Source of the DNA: Hyaloperonospora brassicae
Taxonomy: Eukaryota; Oomycota; Peronosporomycetes; Peronosporales; Peronosporaceae
Direction: 5' to 3'
NCBI GenBank assembly: GCA_947650285.1
Contig: CANTFL010000731.1
Location: forward strand, 1-64,000
DNA length: 64,000 nucleotides
Of the stretch, positions 55,496 through 64,000 are shown one piece after another. The notes under the pieces were generated by a model. The model worked only from the letters and a program-made list of their open reading frames with translations. It searched no databases and had not been told where the DNA came from. Made by a program: the position numbers and the translations under genes. Positions within the stretch are counted from its first letter, which is position 1, and each line of letters starts with the position of its first letter.

Positions 55496-58400
55496 AGCTT
55501 TTAGTAAACGTTGATTGTTGAATATTAGGTGCTGATTATTGCGTGAATGTAGCCACCTAATGGATATGAGCTAGCTCAACAATGAGTCTGAGATCTGACA
55601 GGCTTTACAGAATCATGCTGTACTTTATCAATTCGTCTAATCATCATCAACCATTCGTAGTTGGAGCCTTACCAGCAGCAACGTGTGCGGCGTCGATTAC
55701 AATCATAATAACGCTATGCAGTGATAATAAATTTATCCAAAAAAGAATAAATCAGATATTGCAATGGTACAATGTAATCTTTATACGTTTTCTCAGGGCT
55801 ATACATGTACCCAGAAAGATCGAGTCTCGTACCTTGGTTTGGACATGATACTATTTCGATTTTTACGAGAGATGAAAAAGAAGATAATCAAATAGACTTG
55901 TAGCTTATGTCACTAACAAACGAAGCTAAGAAATGTTTTATAGCCGTGGTGCCTCTCGTGCCGAGATCATATGAAGCTGCTATGCGAACACGAAATCCCC
56001 AATATATGATGAAACGCCAGTTTGTGATTCTCTGTAACCATTGTGTATGTTCATTTATCATTTGCATAATTTGTCAACGCGACATTTCATTGAATGTATA
56101 TGGCTCTTACTCTGATTCCATACTCGCATATTACCAAATTTATCGTGAAGGATGTCCTATCCCGAAGATCACTTTCGGCACCACCGATCATTCTAAACTA
56201 CATCCTGTCACACTTGTCGATTGCAGTATCTAGCTTGCGTTACCCCCTGTCCTACTATAACCTACATCGGCACGTGCGAATACAAACCACCGTCATATCC
56301 CACTATAATTACACTTTTATAGAGCCATTTGGCTTACCAACTTCGATGAAGCTCTTGCTAGAGAAGGAGAGAATTCAGGTTCGATCTACTCACCTAATCC
56401 TAATGAATTAGCCTGTCCGGAGTAATCTAAACCGACGACTTATCTGGTTCTTGTAAGCTTTCCTGTCAAAGGGTGAATTACGCGTTTATACTGTAATATA
56501 AGGAGACTCAAGATCGGCTTCCGCGATACCCTCCCGACAACTTATGATTTGCCAATACGAATCGGTCGAATTGTTGATCTTGATTCGTATTCGGTCGCTA
56601 GGGAATGACTCTTGCTTATTTCGACTTGAATAGATGCAAAAGTGAGAGAAACGGTGGTAAGGGGTCACCGGCGATCTTACCTCTGCGCGATTGCTTACTC
56701 CTTCATTATTGGCCCAAGCAACACATGTGCTTGTTAGTGTGTCTAAGCTTATATAACTCGATAAAGCCCGTATCGGTTGACTTCGCAGCTATGTGGCTCC
56801 TCACTTCAATATGTCGATCCTTAAAGCATCGCGGTTCTTGGTCTTCAGTTGACGCATTATATAGCTTATAATGTCTAATTTGTATACCCAATGTTTACCT
56901 ACTTGTATCGTAACTCCGTACTCGTGTACCCTCTATTGATGATGTATACGATAGCTTAGATTGCAAGTTCATTCCACAATTAACATAGAAATTGTATCGC
57001 CTAGAATTGGGTCCTGGGCGTTTGCTCTTGCTAAACCAAGGATGGTTTTGTACCGTCTCAAGCTAGTTCGATGAATTTCAACACGTATGTATCGAGTGAA
57101 AGCCGCAGCAATGATCTGATTAATTAAATTAAAAAAAGTTCGTATGACGCCGTATCTCGTTGTCTAGGTCTTACAAATTACATTTGCTCGAAAACGTTCC
57201 AACATGAAGCAAGGTCAAGCAAGGTTCGCTAGATGACGTTTATCTCTCATTGATTATGACGCTGAAAACACATTCTTTTCCTTTGTCTCAATGGTATACT
57301 CGAATCGGTTCATTTTCGCGAAGGCAGATTCTTTCCACTAGAAAACATTTAATCCCACAAAATTTAATCGGTGCAAGAGACCATCCAGACAAAGAAGTCT
57401 GGTTTACTACACCAACTTTGTACCACAAGCGAATTCAGTCCAAAGATATGATATAAAGGGGTTGTGAAACAAGCAAATTGCCGTCTAATGATCCTCGTAT
57501 GTCGGCCACAATTTGTCCGTCCGCATCAATTGACGCTCATTTATGTCGAAACACACGTCGAGGCCCGACGTGGTTTGTAATTATATCCTGCCGATCACAA
57601 GCTGAAGTTTTATTAGCGTGGTAATGATAGTGTTATAGCCAGCTGGATATAAAGTGTCTACTTCTCTAAGTGCACTACCCCATTACTACACTCAATTTCA
57701 TTGGATCGCTCCAGGACAAAGCATATTATCGCTTCCATCAGCCTCGTCAATCGATAATATTTTGTCACAATAATCCGGCTCTTTTGAGCCTATACTTGAT
57801 ACATAATGAATCAATTTATCCTTTTGCTCACGATCAAACGTTGTTGTACTTCTCTTCTTATATTTGTTATATTCTGTCGTGTCGTTTTATCTCCGCTCGG
57901 ATGATTGCGGTTAATGACGCGTGCTGCATTATGATCGTATGATTGCAGCATTTTTGTTACTAGATCAATTTGCCTCAACCTCGGCCAATCGGCAGATCAA
58001 TTTATAGAGAACAAGATACGATTGCCGTTTTTGGGGTTTACAATGTCCTATCTCCTGGTCTGAAATGTAGCACTTGCTAAACGATACAATATTTACTCTG
58101 GTATTCGTTTCATGTGTAATCTATTATATTATTGCCATGTTCGATTCTTCCAATACTGGACGCAGGAAAAAGATGCGGATCAGGTGCTCTATAGTGCAAC
58201 TATTGTGTTGTTTTCGGAAGATAAGATTCAATTTATTAGCGATAGCACGAAGCCAATAGATCACTTAAAGGACTGGATTAAACTTTAAATGTACGGTGAG
58301 GTCAAGCCAAGTTGCAAATTTTGTGGAGAAGAAGGCTGCACCATAAAGTTAATGTAACTCACATCAAGACACACGACTTGAAGTCCGCGATCCGCTATTG

Positions 58401-61400
58401 GCGATCCACGATACGCGGTTCGCATCACCTACATAGGACAATGCCATTGTGTATTCATTTGGCTGTACCACAAAAGCATAGCCGAGTGGTAACAAGTGCC
58501 GTTGTATAGTAACTAAAATCATCTAATAACGAAATCATCTATAAATGGTTATATGATACCAATTGTATGGAAAATACTAATTGCGATTAACTATCTTCAA
58601 ATTTTATTTGTGATCTTAAACACTTGTAATTTAGCAAATAATCTTAATAAATACTTTACATTTGTTGGTGGTTATCACACGTCCCGATGCGCGATGCGCG
58701 TTTTGAATTCGACAGCCAATCAACGAATGAGGTGACACACTGTACAAGGTGTAAAGCATGTGTGTTAAACGGCATGTGTCAACGTATTCTTAGAGGATAA
58801 TTGGCATTGTAGTTGTCATTAGTTTCACTCATTCAGCATCAGATTAAAACAAATATTGTGTAAAGAGACGTGCCGACTCCTTTCGTGGGCCCGGGCATAC
58901 AACCCTACGAGTATATTGAATCTTTAGAGTTTTATTTTATAATGTTATGCTTCTTACTTTGTAGATGAGGATCAAAAATTCTAAACAGCGCACCACTTAC
59001 TCGACCAGCGTTCGACCTAAGCAAGAATAAAAAGGGTATCATGCAAGATCGCTGCACAGTGTCAGTTGTGGTGGGTCCAGAAATCAAGCCGATGAACCAT
59101 CTTTATATCAAACAAGGTGATTAATCGAGATCGAGATCACTCAAAGTAATCAATATATAAGTATTGACTCGTTTTAGTTAATTTTTTCGAACGATCACTC
59201 TGATCCAATCATTATCACATTTCAGGTTTACCTCGAGCCTATCCTACTGAAAATACGCTGACCGAAATACCGACATATCACAGGTTGTCGAAGGTACCAA
59301 AAAATGTAGGAGTATCGTCTCCGATGGCTGGTCCTTTGGTTCCCATGTAAAAGTTCCGGACTTATTCTGCAATTGTTTTATTTAATCCCACTCGACCCCA
59401 CCATTTTCATTGTTGATAACCTGTCAATTGATTTCTTGATTGCTGGATGGCATTGATAGGAGATCGTACGATCCAGATCATTACTCATTTGGGTAAAAGA
59501 TTCATGATCATGCATGATTTTTATAAACATAATTCATAAGTCGTTGGTTTAGGTAAGAATTAGCGTTTGTAACTCCCAACTTACATCGCGTAACACTTTT
59601 GTTTGACAATTTGAACTAATGGAGTGCTTATCGGGTGAACAGAAATCAACTACAGGGAGTATGCGTAGTATACCAAGGCCTCCCATCGGTTAGTGTATAA
59701 GTCGTTTTACTAATTTCTGACACTAAGGTCAGTGCGCTAAGCTGTCATTTAGGAGCCGGGTCTACGAATCGAGTGGAAAAATACCTTCTAACTAAGTTTT
59801 CGTTATAATTCCACGATGATCTATTGCTGACGTTATGCGACCGGAATCTGTAAACTGAGTAGCGCAGACGATATCGCTCGACACGTGGAGGGCCGATGAA
59901 CCTGTTTACGATAACTAACCAATTAAATGAACTTATTTCCTACTGAAGTATCATAGAACGAATTATCATCAAACAAGGCCGGACGCATAGACTACATTGA
60001 TCGATAAAGGTTCTGAACACGACGATAAGTACCTGAAAACGATGCTTAGCCTAATAATCACAATCTCATCGATCTCGTGAAAAGGTGAGGCAAATGCCGT
60101 GTCGATTTTGTATGTTTACTACTATAGCCGCAACTTTTTGATTTCTACACTTTAAATCTATACAAAAGAATATAATATGCTATTTAAGAGAGGTTTGACG
60201 GTAGCGTACCTTTTACTTGAACGAAGATCGCTTTGAAGTACCTACCTGACCGGAGTGCGAAAACTTAGAATCGTATTAAAATATGTCTCGATTAATCGTC
60301 AATGCATGAGACTTTGCTCTTGATCTATCGGAATGCGAATGCGTAGTCGAGTAGATAGTACGTGTCGCGAAATCGTTATAAAGACTTCTTGGGTAGCCAG
60401 ATTAAGATGATGATATCAATTTTCCTTATCGGACCACGTAATCTCTTGTCAATGGCAACATCGAAATATCAGAATTAGCGGGTCAGAAGGGGATGTGGCT
60501 ATCCATAATCGTGTAGAAGGATGGCTTTGTCTCCACAATTTTGTTGCGTAAAGCGTGCATACGTGTATATAAATGGTGGCATTAGTCGGCGCGAACCAGA
60601 TCCATGAATTTGTGATAACACGTCGTTGTATCATAGAGGAGGCTTAGACGTGCAGCGGCATGCCCTCTCTTTGCCTTTTACTATAAAACCGCGACTAGTT
60701 GCTTACCCCTATGAGTGAAAGAATGCCGCGTAACTAGATGTAGATATGGAGTCTGAAGAGATGGAGAGCTGGCCATATCGACCTTTGAGCTACTAAATAC
60801 TACAAAGCCATCGTAGGTGTAGAGGTGTAAAATACCTCCCATACGATCTTACATTATTTCAAACGTAGGTTGCATCGAACTTCAAGTAGTATGGTATTCG
60901 ACATTTACATATTTTAAACGTACCACTATTCAGTGCGGATGGTCCCCCAAAACACGTGACAACCACTTCGCTTACATAATATATTAATACGTAGCTTATC
61001 CACATTTAATAATATTTAATGATCATAAACACAGAATGCGTTGTGCTACACCAGCTAATAAATATTACTTCGTATATATGTAGCCCATCACCTAAAGAAG
61101 CAAGATCATTTGTCGAATTTGATTATGTGACGGGTAAATACTATTGCACGAATGACCATAGTTTAGAAAATGTTAATATGCATGGAATGACATCGCCGAT
61201 TGTAGCGCTTCGGCATTTATAATATATACGCTTAATGGGTCCTTTTATAGTAACTCAATGAACACTACATATTTTGGTACCACAATCCTCCATCATATAT
61301 TGGATTATCACTTAGTTCTGTGGGTACTTTTCACACATGCACGTAACTCTGAAATTATAAATCCGTATGATGCTAATTAATTATCGAATATCCTGTTCTT

Positions 61401-61448
61401 TTCCAAATTGCACCCAATTTATGTCCATTTGTACGACATTACTTCATA
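55496..61448. other. AT-rich non-coding region
   Basis: About 6 kb with only short frames (at most about 108 codons), none with a motif. No LTR ends, TIR pair, tRNA or rRNA recognised. Could be very old repeat debris. Confidence 0.4.
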
Positions 61449-61918
61449 TGTAACGGAGCACGCTCTTGCACAGTTAACTGAGCGAGGCCTTGTCGTGATT
61501 ACAATACAAGGGTGCGTACGCCCGGCATCACGTACACGCGGCGTGAGGAAGCGCGACCAAGACAATACAGAACCCGAAAGCTCTGTCTTGAGGGGAAAGT
61601 AGAACTGTTATTCAATATGGTTATGTTTCTTGCTGAATCACTTTCGTCTTAATCTAACAATATTAAACTACTGTTTCCTATGCGAGTCTTCTGTCCACCA
61701 CCCATTGCGCGCGTCCAGCAGCTATTAGTGGTTAAATTGGTTGATGTACACGGTACATCAACCAAGAAGTGGACCCTTCCACGGAAATTACCCCTAGAGG
61801 TAATATTCGGACAATATCGCTTTTCTCGAGAGATGTCGATTGAATATAATCAAAATAGATATTATTCAAAATTGGTACTTTCGTACCAACTATTAGATAA
61901 CGGGCTCACCCCGTTACA
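61449..61918 (-). repeat. Solo LTR of the element D subfamily
   Basis: 470 bp, TGTAACGGAGCACGCTCTTG to GGGCTCACCCCGTTACA. No element sequence on either side. Flanks TCATA (61444-61448) and TCGTA (61919-61923) fit a 5-bp target duplication with one change. Orientation is given relative to the pol strand of element D. Confidence 0.84.
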
Positions 61919-64000
61919 TCGTAGATATATTTCTAGAATTTTAACCTGTTTGATATATTTAAATTCAATACATTACTTAAAGATCAATTTAAAATTGAAT
62001 TCTACAGACCCAGCCTTCCATTTGCGTTATATGAAGATGAGGGATATAATTTCGCCGCACAAAACCCGTTTTAACGAAACCAGTGTAATCAAAATAGAAC
62101 ACTTTATGATGATATGGTAAGTTATTCTGCCCAATTTTGAAGTCGTAATATGTATATGAACGATTTGCTAAATCAAATATAATTTTGATACCTGGACATT
62201 AAATCCATCACAATATTGCTCCTCAGCTAAAGAAACGCTATTTATCTACAAAAGAACTTAATTGAAATGTCACAGCTATAAATAACTAGCATCAAGTCAC
62301 ATATACCCTAATGTGAATAAGAAATTAAGTATCCGAAAGTGAACATGTTATATGGAAGAATTTAAATCAAAAAGCCCAGTTTACTAGGAACAATTTACTG
62401 TAATGGTAGATGTTTGATTGCGTCTTTTATCTGAAAGACTTAATACAAATTGATGCGATTTTAAGAATTCTCTTACAACTTTTACCACCCACCGTGTACG
62501 TGATGACACCTTTTAAATCCATTTAGACGATCTTAAATATGATAATCATAGATTTAGGGGGACGATGTCGTCGTTTTACACAATGTTCATAAGAAGTCCT
62601 TCTAATATTCTCGCACCAATCCGATACACACATCCATAGATTATGGCATAAACACTCGTATCTGTGTACAAACAATTAGGTAAATTGCTTCACAATAAAT
62701 ATCATTTTAATATAGAATCATAATGTCTACGTCGTAACCTGCGGAACAGATCATTCAAAATAGCGACACGTTGCTATATATTTCAGTCGATCTAGATTAT
62801 GTGTTTTACCTCGCCTTTTTATGTATATCGAAAACGGTTGTGTCGATAGGCGTCATACCAATTTAATCAGTGGAAAATAATTTGAATACATAGGATATGA
62901 TGGACAACTAACATATACCTAATTGGTATATTTTCGATAATTCCTTCGATACAATTACAACATTCATATAATTTAAAACTTTTAACTAGAGACAAATCGA
63001 ATTATATATTACCTCAATATCAAATCAATTGCTTGATGTAGATGTTAGTCCGTTGGATCAATCATTTTTGAAAATATATAAAAATGTCGTTGACGAAGGC
63101 AGGTGTAAGGAGTCATCGTCTGTCATGTTAGGATAGAACCTCTTTTTCCGTACCTCCAAATTTATTTATATATAAATGTGAAATTCATCCCACGTAAAAA
63201 ATGCTAGATATTCTTCCCAAGCGTGTGATTTACGATAAAGGTGAATCAATCTTACGAATTAATGGAGAGATACACCATGCTTTCCGAATAACAACAGTAT
63301 AACCAGATGACCTACTAAACGAGTTTCTGCAGTGACCTCACCGTTTCACCTTAACTATCTAATTTTTTGGCACAATTACCATGCCGACTGATTGAACCAA
63401 CATTCCATAATTTCGTCAATCAATTCGTTTAGTTAAATAGAGTTTAGCCGGTATTCGACATATTTAATGTAAGATTTAGGTCATGGTATCGTATGAAAGA
63501 TTACTAAATTAAAATTTGCCTCTCTTATCGAATTTACAAACGCCCTTTCAGAATTGCTCGGCTTAATAAATTGGCACCACCGATTTCTACAATGGCAAGC
63601 ATTTGTCCCATGACATATGGAATTCGGCTCATTGGGTTGATTGATTAATTGAATGTATTTAAAGCGTGATAATTAGCAAAACAAGGTTGGCAAAAAAACC
63701 CTGTAATCTTGGCAAAGCTTCAGCTCCGTTAAGCTATATTGGTGGCTCAGTTTTTTTATGCTACCAATAATGTGCAGCTACATAGACCAACAGAACAGAG
63801 TTGATCTTAAATTCCATTATATGAAGTAGTATAGCTGAAACATCGGTCGCAAATTCTTATCATTCTCAATTAGAGTGTGTGAATTTCTATGACACCATCA
63901 TTATAATTAAGAAATTGTCTTATCCAATCATTAGTTTGTTATCTATTAGCGGAAATTGAGGCGTCGCAATATCATGCGCTTTTCCAATTCGAAGAATTTT
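61919..64000. other. AT-rich non-coding region
   Basis: Two kilobases with no supported gene or repeat structure. Confidence 0.4.

Noticed and set aside
55582..58735. Many short + strand frames (60-108 codons) in the AT-rich tail
   Set aside because: No motif, no support from codon use or context; expected number for random AT-rich DNA.

Overview
The window looks like a repeat-rich, gene-poor stretch of an oomycete genome (Phytophthora or downy-mildew type). The inference rests on Ty3/gypsy elements whose integrases end in a chromodomain, a LINE-type gag-like ORF with a zinc knuckle, LINE remains carrying an RNase H domain, a dual-RNase-H Ty3/gypsy element, and an intronless secreted alpha/beta hydrolase. 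No database search was possible, so the species is not named.

Layout: 1-2.4 kb holds a reverse-strand LINE ORF1 (gag-like) running off the left edge. A small single-pass membrane protein gene lies at 3378-4121 (-). After a featureless stretch comes a decayed LINE 3' part with RNase H (about 7.7-9.8 kb). From 9788 to 24952 there is a nest of LTR retrotransposons: element A (left LTR 9788-10229, only an LTR stub left at 24841-24952, flanked by the same 5 bp GCTTG), a fragment of an unrelated chromodomain element F (11.88-13 kb), and a nearly complete element B (16456-24840, pol on the - strand) whose right LTR carries a nested solo LTR. The only well-supported host gene in the middle, a secreted lipase-like hydrolase, is at 25126-26712 (-). 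Element C (28625-36323, pol on +) sits inside the gag gene of an older copy X. Element D (36418-41977, pol on -) follows and is cut off by element E (41978-about 52130, pol on -), a different lineage with a second RNase H and a 30-bp coding minisatellite. A TIR transposon-like unit with a MYB-like pseudogene lies at 53914-55486. The rest (to 64000) is AT-rich and without recognisable genes, except for one solo LTR (61449-61918).

The most unusual structure: elements A, B, C and D each carry a second long reading frame (here called aORF) between the chromodomain/3' end of pol and the 3' LTR, on the strand OPPOSITE to gag-pol. It encodes an acidic Ser-rich N-terminus, a conserved middle with a CxxC motif, and a long charged coiled coil. 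In B, C and D its 3' part overlaps the chromodomain-coding end of pol tail to tail by about 600 bp. Element E, from another Ty3/gypsy lineage, has an antisense ORF in the same place but with different sequence. The LTRs of the A-D group also carry a row of five hairpins whose stems differ between subfamilies while staying paired. All retroelement copies here are broken by stops, frameshifts or truncation; most checkable stops in B are C-to-T or G-to-A changes.
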